A stretch of 5,651 nt of DNA from Flavobacteriaceae bacterium. GTDB taxonomy: Bacteria; Bacteroidota; Bacteroidia; Flavobacteriales; Flavobacteriaceae. The stretch is from the NCBI GenBank assembly GCA_020347545.1, contig CP070731.1, positions 443,446 through 449,096 on the forward strand, read 5' to 3'. The translations under genes were made by a program, and so were the position numbers. Under the pieces are notes generated by a model. The model saw only the letters and a list, made by a program, of their open reading frames with translations. It made no database searches and was not told the DNA's origin. This document shows positions 1 to 5,651 of this stretch, piece by piece; the stretch's first letter is position 1; each line of letters starts with the position of its first letter.

Positions 1-1
1 T

Positions 2-598
2 GACTGCCTTTCTGTTATTCGAACTACAGATGGAGGAAATAACTGGCAAAAAACAGACTGCGCTAACCTACCGAAGGTCACTGAGGGTGAAGCTGCCTTT
101 GCTGCGAGCAACACGAATATTGCTTCTTACGGTGACAAGGTATGGATCGTAACCGGAGGGTCAAAAGCCCGGGTTTTAATATCAGTTGATAAAGGAGAAT
201 CCTGGAAAGTAAGGGAGACACCAATCGTTCAGGGCGGGAAAATGACCGGAATATTCACTACAGATTTTTATGATGAGCTGAATGGTATAGTTATGGGCGG
301 TAACTGGGAAGAAAAAAAGAACGGTAAAGATTCCAAGGCAATTACCTCAGACGGAGGTGAATCCTGGAATTCTATTAATTCGAATGTTCCGGGCTATATT
401 AGCTGTGTTCAATATGTTCCGGGAAGTAAGGGTAATAATCTTGTTGCCGTTTCCACTGAGGGGCTTTTTTACAGCGAGGATGCCGGTAATAACTGGATCC
501 GAATTTACGATAAAGGGTATTATAGTCTTCGTTTTTCCGGACCGAATGAGATCTGGCTTTCGGGACATGAAGAAATAGTCAAGATAAAATTACAGTAA
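2..598 (+). CDS. YCF48-like / BNR-repeat beta-propeller protein, 5' end missing
   Basis: This reading frame is open from the first bases of the window to the TAA at 596-598, giving 198 residues that are the C-terminal part of a longer protein. An in-frame ATG at 242 is internal, because clear propeller sequence lies upstream of it. Four Asp-box motifs (S/T-x-D-x-G-x-x-W) are visible: TTDGGNNW (about nt 23-46), SVDKGESW (182-205), TSDGGESW (344-367) and SEDAGNNW (473-496). They are spaced 43-54 residues apart, as expected for blades of a beta-propeller. The stretch around EAAFAASNTNI and the later VWIVTGG and SKARVLIS resemble Flavobacteriaceae proteins often labelled 'oxidoreductase' or 'photosystem II stability/assembly factor-like' (YCF48/HCF136 relatives). 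No redox motif is visible, so the enzymatic label is not supported. Family members are usually exported, but the signal peptide would lie outside the window. The real ligand or role is unknown. The next gene follows after three bases, so cotranscription is likely. Confidence 0.85.
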   Translation, partial: DCLSVIRTTDGGNNWQKTDCANLPKVTEGEAAFAASNTNIASYGDKVWIVTGGSKARVLISVDKGESWKVRETPIVQGGKMTGIFTTDFYDELNGIVMGGNWEEKKNGKDSKAITSDGGESWNSINSNVPGYISCVQYVPGSKGNNLVAVSTEGLFYSEDAGNNWIRIYDKGYYSLRFSGPNEIWLSGHEEIVKIKLQ

Positions 599-601
599 TC
601 C

Positions 602-1168
602 ATGAAGTATTTTTTAACCACCATTTGTCTCGCAGTTGTGATTGTCATAACCTCCTGTGAACAAAGTAAGTTTGAAAGAGAATTTGAGTGCAACACACCC
701 AGAAGCTATACGCAAACTAAAGATTATAAAGATGTTTTAAATCATTTTGAGATAGACGTCCCAAAGAGCTGGAAAACAGAACTTTATTATGATGAATACC
801 AATCGGCCCTTTATACCGCGGACACTACAAAACAATTAAGAGAGACTTTTATTCTTGATATCGCCTGGCATCAGGGTGAATTGGTCCTGAACAAGGAATT
901 TGAGGTAAGAGTTGCCGAAAATGCAAGCAGGAACTTAAAATTGATTCCTGTGAAATCAGGTTTTGGAGAGTATTTGGGACAGCCTGCCTATTATCATATC
1001 GCAACAGGAAAAAGCGAAGATCTAAGCTGGCATTATCTTGAAGTTTATGTACAGCATAAAGTTGATGAATATTACACTTTTACATCAAAAATTTACGGTG
1101 ATGAGTTTGTTTCAGAAAGGATTTGTGCCTCCTTCAGTATTTTTAATGAAATTTCTTTTATTGAATAA
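602..1168 (+). CDS. Small lipoprotein, possible PsbP/Mog1-like fold
   Basis: This encodes 188 residues. The N-terminus is a type II signal peptide: a short start, a hydrophobic stretch at residues 4-16, and a lipobox ending ITSC with the lipidated Cys at 19. The mature N-terminus (CEQSKFERE) lacks a compact acidic run right after the Cys, so surface export is less clear than for the next lipoprotein. From about residue 49 (FEIDVPKSWK) to about 178 the pattern resembles PsbP, Mog1 and DUF1795-type domains: a 'F.I..P..W' opening, a central amphipathic segment (residues 95-112), a 'GQPAYYHIATG' strand and turn, then paired strands ending near a conserved-looking 'ASFSIF'. That assignment is inference from pattern and not a motif-level proof. 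Cys30 and Cys175 could form a disulfide in the periplasm. The ATG sits three bases after the upstream stop with no Shine-Dalgarno, which is normal for Bacteroidota. It is probably in an operon with the beta-propeller gene. Function is unknown. Confidence 0.8.
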   Translation: MKYFLTTICLAVVIVITSCEQSKFEREFECNTPRSYTQTKDYKDVLNHFEIDVPKSWKTELYYDEYQSALYTADTTKQLRETFILDIAWHQGELVLNKEFEVRVAENASRNLKLIPVKSGFGEYLGQPAYYHIATGKSEDLSWHYLEVYVQHKVDEYYTFTSKIYGDEFVSERICASFSIFNEISFIE

Positions 1169-1250
1169 AATATTCCCCCCAAAATAGCGTTATCTAAGTT
1201 GATAAGAATCTTCCCCTGTTCTGCTCAACTAATTATTATAATACAACGCT
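1169..1250 (+). other. Intergenic leader before the two-domain lipoprotein
   Basis: This 82-base gap holds a C6 run (1175-1180) and no hairpin followed by a T-run, so there is no clear terminator for the upstream pair. An 8-bp inverted repeat, ATAGCGTT (1184-1191) and AACGCTAT (1245-1252), encloses the leader, and its right arm includes the first two bases of the start codon. A TATAAT at 1237-1242 lies too close to the ATG to be a usual promoter, and no TAnnTTTG element is present. The downstream gene may be read through from upstream or use an unrecognised promoter. Confidence 0.3.
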
Positions 1251-2510
1251 ATGAAAAAGAAAAAAAGTATTGTAATTGGTTTGGCTCTTTTGTTCGTTTC
1301 ATTTCTCTCCTGCGATTCGGAAGATCAAATTGATTCATTAAACTCAATCAACGGTTCATCATCTCTTGAAAAGAGTGTTAACCAAGAACCACAAACAATT
1401 TTAGTTACCAAAGAAGACATTGAAACCCAAAGCTGTGATGAGCCTGTCAAATTTCCTTTGATGGCAGGACAGCATATTGAAGTTGGAGCAGTGTACGTTT
1501 CCAACGATGAAAATTATGTTTATGTAAGGTATGAGATCACCGAGACAGAATGGTCGCTAAAAGAAACTCATTTATTTATTGGAGATTTAGATGATGCCCC
1601 ATTTACGAACGGTGGTAATCCGCAGTTTGGTCAGTTTACGTACCAGGCCAATCATGATTTTGTACATGAATTTTTATACACTGATCCAATAGATGATGAT
1701 ACGGAAGAAATTTCGATTATTGCACATGCGGTTGTTGTTCAAAGAGACGGTGATAATACAACTGCAAATGAAACGGCCATAGCCGAGGGGCAAACCGAAT
1801 TCGAGGGAAATCGTTGGGGCTGGATCATTAATTATCAAATCGCGGAGTGCGAAGGAGACGAAAATGAAGAAGGAGGTAGCAGCTTACAGGATTCTGATGA
1901 ATCTGATGATGACGGAACCGATGATGACGGGAACGATGATGACGGGAACGACGATGACGGAACCAATTCGGGAACAACAATTGGAGGAATCGATGGAACA
2001 AACGGAAGCAGTAACGGAGACACAGGTTCTGATAGTGGATGTATGGATGCATACGCCTATTCAAATGACACACAATCGACCTGTCTTTTAGACGAATTCG
2101 GACAATGGGGCTGGACGAATCTGGTTAATGAAAATTCACAACATTATATCCCTGGAGGAGTTGATTACACTTATCCGCTTTATGCAAGTGCCTTCCAATG
2201 CGATACATCAAATAGTATCCTTATTGGAGAAATGAAACTTAATGTGCAGGGAGGAGACGGCAAGCTTTATGCAAAAGTTGATATTGTTTTGAATAATCAA
2301 GACCTTTCCATAACTGATATAAACCTATATTTTGGCAGTGGTAAGTATCCTCTTGATGAAAGAGGTCAGACAACCCTGTCCTCAGATGCATTTGACATAA
2401 ATCTGACAGACCTGAATCAGAAAAGTTTTTCTGCAACCTGGATAGAATGGGATCCTGAATCCTATTTCATTGCCCATGTTAAAGTTTGTCCTGAGGCGCT
2501 GCTGCCTTAG
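1251..2510 (+). CDS. Surface-type lipoprotein, two related beta domains with Asp-rich linker
   Basis: This encodes 419 residues. A Lys-rich start (MKKKK), a hydrophobic core (residues 7-19) and a lipobox FLSC place the lipidated Cys at 21. It is followed by D-S-E-D, an acidic stretch like the Bacteroidetes lipoprotein export signal, so the mature protein is probably on the cell surface. Residues 62-200 form a first beta-rich domain, with 'MAGQHIEVGAVYVS', 'YVYVRYEI' and 'WSLKETHLFIG'. Residues 211-262 are an Asp/Gly/Asn/Ser linker with four D-D-D-G-(T/N) units at 219-238. Residues 264-413 form a second domain, with 'CMDAYAYSNDTQSTCLLD', 'QWGWTNL', 'ILIGEMKLNV', 'LSITDINLYFG' and a final 'YFIAHVKVC'. 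The second domain resembles one I recall as common in secreted Flavobacteriaceae proteins ('CxxAFAY...CFL...RWGWTN...ETHLYVG...AHAVVC'), and the first looks like a diverged copy. Cysteines at 62, 200, 264, 278, 317 and 413 could pair as disulfides. No catalytic motif is recognised; adhesion or binding is only a guess. A strong terminator follows. Confidence 0.8.
   Translation: MKKKKSIVIGLALLFVSFLSCDSEDQIDSLNSINGSSSLEKSVNQEPQTILVTKEDIETQSCDEPVKFPLMAGQHIEVGAVYVSNDENYVYVRYEITETEWSLKETHLFIGDLDDAPFTNGGNPQFGQFTYQANHDFVHEFLYTDPIDDDTEEISIIAHAVVVQRDGDNTTANETAIAEGQTEFEGNRWGWIINYQIAECEGDENEEGGSSLQDSDESDDDGTDDDGNDDDGNDDDGTNSGTTIGGIDGTNGSSNGDTGSDSGCMDAYAYSNDTQSTCLLDEFGQWGWTNLVNENSQHYIPGGVDYTYPLYASAFQCDTSNSILIGEMKLNVQGGDGKLYAKVDIVLNNQDLSITDINLYFGSGKYPLDERGQTTLSSDAFDINLTDLNQKSFSATWIEWDPESYFIAHVKVCPEALLP
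1905..1964 (+). repeat. Four in-frame 15-bp tandem repeats (DDDG[T/N])
   Basis: Four consecutive 15-bp units (1905-1919, 1920-1934, 1935-1949, 1950-1964) each encode Asp-Asp-Asp-Gly-Thr or -Asn inside the lipoprotein linker. The units are nearly identical: they differ at GGAACC versus GGGAAC and at one GAT/GAC. Because the unit is a multiple of three, gain or loss of copies keeps the reading frame. The D-rich, Gly-punctuated pattern resembles calcium-binding Asp-rich linkers such as thrombospondin type 3 repeats, although the spacing is not the exact consensus. Confidence 0.9.
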
Positions 2511-2530
2511 ATCGCTGAATCAAATAAAAC

Positions 2531-2563
2531 AAAAAAAGATTGTCATAAGGCAATCTTTTTTTT
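2531..2563 (+). terminator. Intrinsic terminator after the two-domain lipoprotein
   Basis: AAAAAAAGATTG (2531-2542) pairs with CAATCTTTTTTT (2551-2562). The stem can be extended by T2543-G2550 and C2544-G2549 to close on an ATAA loop. The 3' arm merges into a run of eight T (2556-2563). The A-tract on the 5' side gives a T-tract on the other strand, so it could act in both directions. It begins about 20 bases after the lipoprotein stop and insulates pepT from upstream transcription. Confidence 0.88.
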
Positions 2564-2564
2564 A

Positions 2565-2592
2565 TTGTTCTTGTCAAGATTAATTACTTTTG
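2565..2592 (+). promoter_or_regulatory. Bacteroidetes-type promoter for pepT
   Basis: TACTTTTG (2585-2592) matches the Bacteroidetes -7 consensus TAnnTTTG exactly. A TTG at 2565-2567 lies 17 bases upstream and suits the -33 element. Transcription would start near 2597-2599, leaving only about 10 untranslated bases before the ATG at 2608. The -33 element directly abuts the preceding terminator. Confidence 0.7.
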
Positions 2593-2607
2593 ATTAAACA
2601 TTAGACA

Positions 2608-3837
2608 ATGGAGAATATAACAGATCGTTTTTTAAAATATGTCAGTTTTGACAGTCAGTCGGATCCTAAAAGTAAGACCACGCCAAGTACCGAAAAACAA
2701 TGGGAAATTGCCAATTATCTTGTCCAGGAATTAAAAGACCTGGGGCTTGAGGATGTCAGCATTGATGAAAATGCATATATCATGGCCACACTTCCTTCAA
2801 ATGTTGATCATAAGGTACCGGCGATTGGCTTTATTGCTCATTTTGACACCAGTCCAGATTATACGGCAACGAATGTAAAACCACGGATCCACAAAAATTA
2901 TCAAGGTGAAGATATTGTTTTGAACAAAGAAGAGAATATCGTTTTATCTCCGTCCTATTTTGAAGATTTGTTATTGTACAAGGGCCAGACACTCATTACA
3001 ACAGATGGTACTACGCTCTTAGGTGCAGATGATAAGGCCGGGGTTACTGAGATCGTTACCGCCATGGAATTTTTACTTGCTCATCCGGAAATCAAACATG
3101 GTCCTGTCAGAATTGGATTTACACCCGACGAGGAAATTGGAAGAGGAGCACATAAATTTGATGTGAAAAAATTTGCCGCTGAATGGGCCTATACGATGGA
3201 TGGCAGTCAGGTTGGGGAATTAGAATATGAAAATTTCAATGCTGCCGGTGCAGTAGTTACAGTTCATGGAAAAATTGTTCATCCTGGATATGCCAAAGGT
3301 AAAATGATCAATTCAATGTTGATCGCATCCGAGTTTATCGCATCGCTACCAAAAAATGAGATCCCTCAGGAAACAGAAGGATATGAAGGATTTTTTCATC
3401 TCACGGATATGCAGGGTGAAGTAGAAAAAACAACACTTGAATATATCATCAGGGACCATGATAAAGCATTATTTGAGAAACGGAAAAACGTAATGCTGGA
3501 AGCCGCGAAAAAAATCAATGATAAACAGGGGTCTGGAACTATTGAAATAGAAATTTCGGATCAATATTTTAATATGCGGGAGAAGGTGGAGCCTGTAAAA
3601 CATATTGTTGATATAGCTGAAGAGGCGATGAAGGAACTAGGTATAAATCCATTGATAAAGGCAATTCGAGGGGGAACGGATGGTTCACAGCTTTCTTATA
3701 TGGGTCTCCCTTGTCCGAATATTTTTGCCGGGGGGCATAATTTTCATGGAAGGTATGAATATGTTCCTGTTGAGTCCATGATCAAAGCAACTGAAGTCAT
3801 CGTGAAAATTGTGGAGCTGACCGCAAAGAAATACTGA
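2608..3837 (+). CDS. pepT: Peptidase T (tripeptide aminopeptidase)
   Basis: This encodes 409 residues, the usual length for PepT, a cytoplasmic M20-family dizinc aminopeptidase (EC 3.4.11.4) that removes the N-terminal residue from tripeptides. The N-terminus (MENITDRFLKYVSFDSQSDP) is typical. The metal site can be traced by analogy with Salmonella PepT: His78 and Asp80 in AHFD, bridging Asp141 in GADDKAG, catalytic Glu175 and ligand Glu176 in PDEEIGRG, Asp198 in TMDGS, and His380 in GGHNFHG. The dimerisation or lid domain lies around residues 205-325, with 'VHPGYAKGKMINS' as its PepT-specific segment. 'RGGTDGSQLSYMGLPCPN' near residues 354-371 is also family-typical. All expected catalytic residues are present. 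The gene is preceded by its own promoter and a terminator, and is followed by about 100 bases before lysA, which has a separate promoter, so it looks monocistronic. Role: peptide turnover and amino-acid salvage. Confidence 0.97.
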   Translation: MENITDRFLKYVSFDSQSDPKSKTTPSTEKQWEIANYLVQELKDLGLEDVSIDENAYIMATLPSNVDHKVPAIGFIAHFDTSPDYTATNVKPRIHKNYQGEDIVLNKEENIVLSPSYFEDLLLYKGQTLITTDGTTLLGADDKAGVTEIVTAMEFLLAHPEIKHGPVRIGFTPDEEIGRGAHKFDVKKFAAEWAYTMDGSQVGELEYENFNAAGAVVTVHGKIVHPGYAKGKMINSMLIASEFIASLPKNEIPQETEGYEGFFHLTDMQGEVEKTTLEYIIRDHDKALFEKRKNVMLEAAKKINDKQGSGTIEIEISDQYFNMREKVEPVKHIVDIAEEAMKELGINPLIKAIRGGTDGSQLSYMGLPCPNIFAGGHNFHGRYEYVPVESMIKATEVIVKIVELTAKKY

Positions 3838-3876
3838 TCTGTTAAAATTTCACGAATTAGGGTATTCTGTTATTAT

Positions 3877-3895
3877 TTTTCAAAAATTTTGAAAA
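3877..3895 (+). promoter_or_regulatory. 19-bp AT-rich palindrome over the lysA -33 element
   Basis: TTTTCAAAAATTTTGAAAA is a perfect inverted repeat of two 9-base arms about a single central A (3886). Its right arm contains the TTTG proposed as the lysA -33 element. A further pair, GGTATT (3861-3866) and AATACC (3894-3899), flanks and partly overlaps it. It could be an operator for a dimeric regulator or a weak terminator for pepT. It lacks a GC stem, and there is no T-run after it, so the operator reading is somewhat better. It could also be chance in AT-rich DNA. Confidence 0.35.
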
Positions 3896-3917
3896 TACCA
3901 TCAGTATGCTACTTTTG
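3888..3917 (+). promoter_or_regulatory. Bacteroidetes-type promoter for lysA
   Basis: TTTG (3888-3891), an 18-base spacer and TACTTTTG (3910-3917) match the TTTG / TAnnTTTG consensus exactly. Transcription would start near 3922-3924, about 13 bases before the ATG at 3937. The short leader leaves no room for a lysine riboswitch. Confidence 0.72.
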
Positions 3918-3936
3918 CCTTGATAAAACTTAAGAC

Positions 3937-5148
3937 ATGACCAATAAATTTTTGATCTCTTTAACGAAAAAATACGAAAGCCCTTTGTATGTATACGATG
4001 CAGAAAAAATAATTTCGCAATACAACCGGCTTAGCAATGCCTTTTCTTCAGTTAAGAATTTAAAAATAAATTACGCCACTAAAGCACTTTCCAATATCAG
4101 TGTTTTAAAATTGTTTCGATCCTTAAACTCAGGGCTTGATACCGTCTCGGTTCAAGAGGTTCAACTGGGCCTCAAAGCTGGCTTTGATCCAAAGGATATT
4201 ATTTTCACACCCAACGGGGTCTCATTGGATGAAATTGAGCAGGCCATGGAACTTGGGGTTCAGATCAATATTGATAACATTTCAATTTTAGAGCAGTTTG
4301 GTCAAAAGCACCCGGAGGTACCTGTTTGTATCCGAATGAACCCTCATGTTATGGCAGGCGGTAATAAAAAGATTTCAGTAGGCCATATTGATTCAAAATT
4401 TGGTATTTCCATACATCAGCTCCCTCATATACACAGGGTCGTCGAAAATACGGGAATGCTGATCAATGGAGTTCATATGCATACCGGATCTGATATTTAC
4501 GATATCGATGCTTTTTTAAGGGCCACTGAAATATTATTTAACGTAGCAGCTTCTTTTGAGGATCTTGAATATATTGATTTTGGCTCAGGTTTTAAGGTGC
4601 CCTACAAAGAAGGAGATATCCAAACGGATATAGAAGAACTAGGCGAAAAATTATCAAAAAGGTTTAATGACTTTTGCAAGGAAACAGGTAAAGAACTGAC
4701 TTTGATGTTCGAACCTGGAAAATTTCTCGTCAGTGAGGCAGGACAGTTTTTAGTCCACGTCAATGTGGTCAAACAAACTACATCCACCGTCTTTGCAGGA
4801 ATAGATTCGGGCTTGAATCATTTGATAAGGCCGATGTTCTATGACTCCTATCACCACATCGAGAATCTATCCAATCCAAAAGGGAAAAAGAGGTTTTACA
4901 CTGTGGTGGGATATATTTGTGAAACGGATACTTTTGGCACCAACAGGCAGATCAGTGAAATCAAAGAAGGTGATATTCTAAGCTTTAAAAACGCTGGTGC
5001 TTATTGTTATTCCATGGCTTCGAATTATAATTCCAGGTACAGACCGGCAGAAGTACTCGTTTTTAAGGGTAAGGATTATCTCATTAGAGAACGTGAGACC
5101 ATTGAGGATATAATGAACAAGCAGGTTGCCGTTACATTGCCAATTTAA
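3937..5148 (+). CDS. lysA: Diaminopimelate decarboxylase
   Basis: This encodes 403 residues of a fold-type III PLP enzyme (EC 4.1.1.20) that decarboxylates meso-diaminopimelate to L-lysine, the last step of lysine synthesis, in the cytoplasm. The PLP Schiff-base lysine is Lys49 in NYATKAL. The TIM-barrel domain continues with 'GLDTVSVQEV' (66-75), 'HVMAGGNKKISVGHIDSKFGI' around 137-157 (typical HIxSKFG), 'GVHMHTGS' (178-185), 'DFGSGFKVPY' (214-223, phosphate-binding glycines) and EPGK (259-262). The beta-barrel domain has Cys328-Glu329 in YICETDTFG, and Tyr356 in 'NAGAYCYSMASNYN', followed by 'RYRPAEVLV'. These are the expected active-site elements from both subunits of the dimer. One variation is EPGK where many decarboxylases of this fold have EPGR. 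From memory, Lys is common here in Flavobacteriaceae LysA. It is not fused to aspartokinase. It lies 99 bases after pepT with its own promoter, and converges on the downstream minus-strand gene with a 24-base gap. Confidence 0.97.
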   Translation: MTNKFLISLTKKYESPLYVYDAEKIISQYNRLSNAFSSVKNLKINYATKALSNISVLKLFRSLNSGLDTVSVQEVQLGLKAGFDPKDIIFTPNGVSLDEIEQAMELGVQINIDNISILEQFGQKHPEVPVCIRMNPHVMAGGNKKISVGHIDSKFGISIHQLPHIHRVVENTGMLINGVHMHTGSDIYDIDAFLRATEILFNVAASFEDLEYIDFGSGFKVPYKEGDIQTDIEELGEKLSKRFNDFCKETGKELTLMFEPGKFLVSEAGQFLVHVNVVKQTTSTVFAGIDSGLNHLIRPMFYDSYHHIENLSNPKGKKRFYTVVGYICETDTFGTNRQISEIKEGDILSFKNAGAYCYSMASNYNSRYRPAEVLVFKGKDYLIRERETIEDIMNKQVAVTLPI

Positions 5149-5156
5149 TCAGTCGT

Positions 5157-5177
5157 TTTAAAATAATCTTATTTAAA
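5157..5177. terminator. Weak AT-only hairpin between convergent genes
   Basis: TTTAAAATAA (5157-5166) and TTATTTAAA (5169-5177) are inverted repeats with one unpaired A, across the 24-base gap between lysA and the convergent minus-strand gene, whose stop codon lies in the right arm. The stem has no G or C and a two-base loop, so pairing would be weak. It is placed where a bidirectional terminator is expected, but position is the main support. Confidence 0.25.
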
Positions 5178-5651
5178 GGGGGGAGTCAAAATTCTGATCT
5201 ACAATTTTCTTGATCTTCTGATTCAAGGTCTTCATGGAATTATAATTGGAATGCTCCAGGGTAATGACAACAAGGTCCTCTTTTTGATATTGCATCAAAG
5301 AGGTGCTGAAACCATTCCATTTTCCGTTGTGATAGACCACTTTTCCATTATCGTCTTCCTTGATTCTAAAACCGAATCCGTATGGAACTTTTCTCTTGTA
5401 TTTAGTTTCACCCCTGGTGTACATTTCATCCAGGGTTTTCTTTGAAATGATTTTTCCCGAGTTGAGTCCCTGCACCCATTTCATCATATCCTCTGTGGTC
5501 GAATAGACATTCTTATCCCCGACTATTGCATCGTTGACCGTACCTCCTATTCTGGCATGCCATCTTCTTCGGTATACTCTGTAGCCACTTAGCTGCCCTT
5601 CTTTTATTTCATCCTTCTCGTAGCGATAAACAAAAGTGTTTTTCATATAAA
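5173..5651 (-). CDS. Serine beta-lactamase-like hydrolase, C-terminal part
   Basis: The minus-strand frame is open from the window edge to its stop at 5175-5173. The Met at 5646-5644 is very unlikely to be the start: 'MKNTFVY' matches the internal '(P)LGMKNT' motif of the beta-lactamase/PBP4* family (PF00144), and the codon before it (5649-5647) reads Tyr in frame. So only the C-terminal 150-160 residues are here. Counting from that Met, 'GDKNVYSTTEDMMKWVQGLNSGKIIS' (about 43-68) matches the family's 'G.GG.YST..D...W...L..G..L' segment, 'VPYGFGFRI' (about 87-95) the 'YG.G' strand, and 'HNGKWNGFST' (about 105-114) the HxG motif that takes the place of the KTG triad. The SxxK nucleophile and YxN motif, and any signal peptide, lie beyond the window, so activity cannot be judged. 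Members include esterases, D-amino-peptidases and penicillin-binding proteins as well as true beta-lactamases; a resistance role should not be assumed. The gene converges on lysA. Confidence 0.88.
   Translation of the reverse strand, partial: YMKNTFVYRYEKDEIKEGQLSGYRVYRRRWHARIGGTVNDAIVGDKNVYSTTEDMMKWVQGLNSGKIISKKTLDEMYTRGETKYKRKVPYGFGFRIKEDDNGKVVYHNGKWNGFSTSLMQYQKEDLVVITLEHSNYNSMKTLNQKIKKIVDQNFDSPL

Noticed and set aside
347..578. Open frames antisense to and overlapping the beta-propeller gene
   Set aside because: Their translations show no family features, while the propeller frame has four clear Asp-box motifs.
1237..1242. TATAAT as a -10 promoter box for the two-domain lipoprotein
   Set aside because: It ends eight bases before the ATG, has no partner -35, and Bacteroidota use TAnnTTTG instead.
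1260..1266. A7 tract at the start of the lipoprotein gene as a phase-variation site
   Set aside because: It is short and lies in a normal Lys-rich signal peptide of an AT-rich genome. Nothing else suggests slippage.
1828..2091. Overlapping open frames on both strands across the Asp-rich repeat
   Set aside because: The GAT/GAC-rich tandem repeat contains no stops in several frames and gives low-complexity His/Arg-, Ser- or Met/Thr-rich translations. They are shadows of the lipoprotein gene.
3838..3936. Lysine riboswitch upstream of lysA
   Set aside because: The predicted leader is about 13 bases and the whole gap is 99 bases, too short for the roughly 170-base L-box, and no such fold is visible.
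5251..5445. Plus-strand frame opposite the beta-lactamase-like gene
   Set aside because: The minus-strand frame has clear family motifs, so the plus frame is a shadow.
5644..5646. Minus-strand ATG as a true start giving a short 157-residue protein
   Set aside because: The Met lies in the internal MKNT motif of the beta-lactamase family and the frame continues open to the window edge.

Overview
The window reads as ordinary chromosomal DNA from a member of the Bacteroidota, most likely a marine-type Flavobacteriaceae. The support is AT-rich sequence, start codons with no Shine-Dalgarno motif, two good matches to the Bacteroidetes promoter (TTTG/TTG, then TAnnTTTG), Bacteroidetes-style lipoproteins, and a YCF48-like beta-propeller and a LysA of the type usual in that family. 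No RNA genes, CRISPR arrays, insertion sequences or phage genes are visible. No gene-free stretch exceeds about 100 bases.

Layout. (1) Positions 2-598 hold the 3' part of a YCF48/BNR-type beta-propeller gene that began before the window. (2) Three bases later, at 602-1168, comes a small lipoprotein with a possible PsbP/Mog1-like fold, probably cotranscribed with the propeller. (3) Positions 1251-2510 encode a larger lipoprotein, probably surface-exposed. Two related beta-rich domains are joined by an Asp-rich linker encoded by four 15-bp tandem repeats, and a strong intrinsic terminator follows (2531-2563). (4) Positions 2608-3837 encode peptidase T, with its own near-consensus promoter just after the terminator. 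(5) Positions 3937-5148 encode diaminopimelate decarboxylase (LysA), with its own promoter and a 19-bp palindrome over the -33 element. (6) Positions 5173-5651, on the minus strand and convergent with lysA, hold the C-terminal part of a serine beta-lactamase-like hydrolase whose catalytic N-terminal half lies outside the window.

How the genes relate. The first three make exported or surface proteins. pepT and lysA are cytoplasmic metabolic genes for tripeptide breakdown and the last step of lysine synthesis. They are transcribed from separate promoters but have strikingly similar promoter-plus-leader sequences. I see no convincing new multi-gene system. The items most worth a second look are the two-domain lipoprotein with its Asp-rich repeat, the propeller plus PsbP-like lipoprotein pair, and the shared pepT/lysA leaders with the lysA palindrome.
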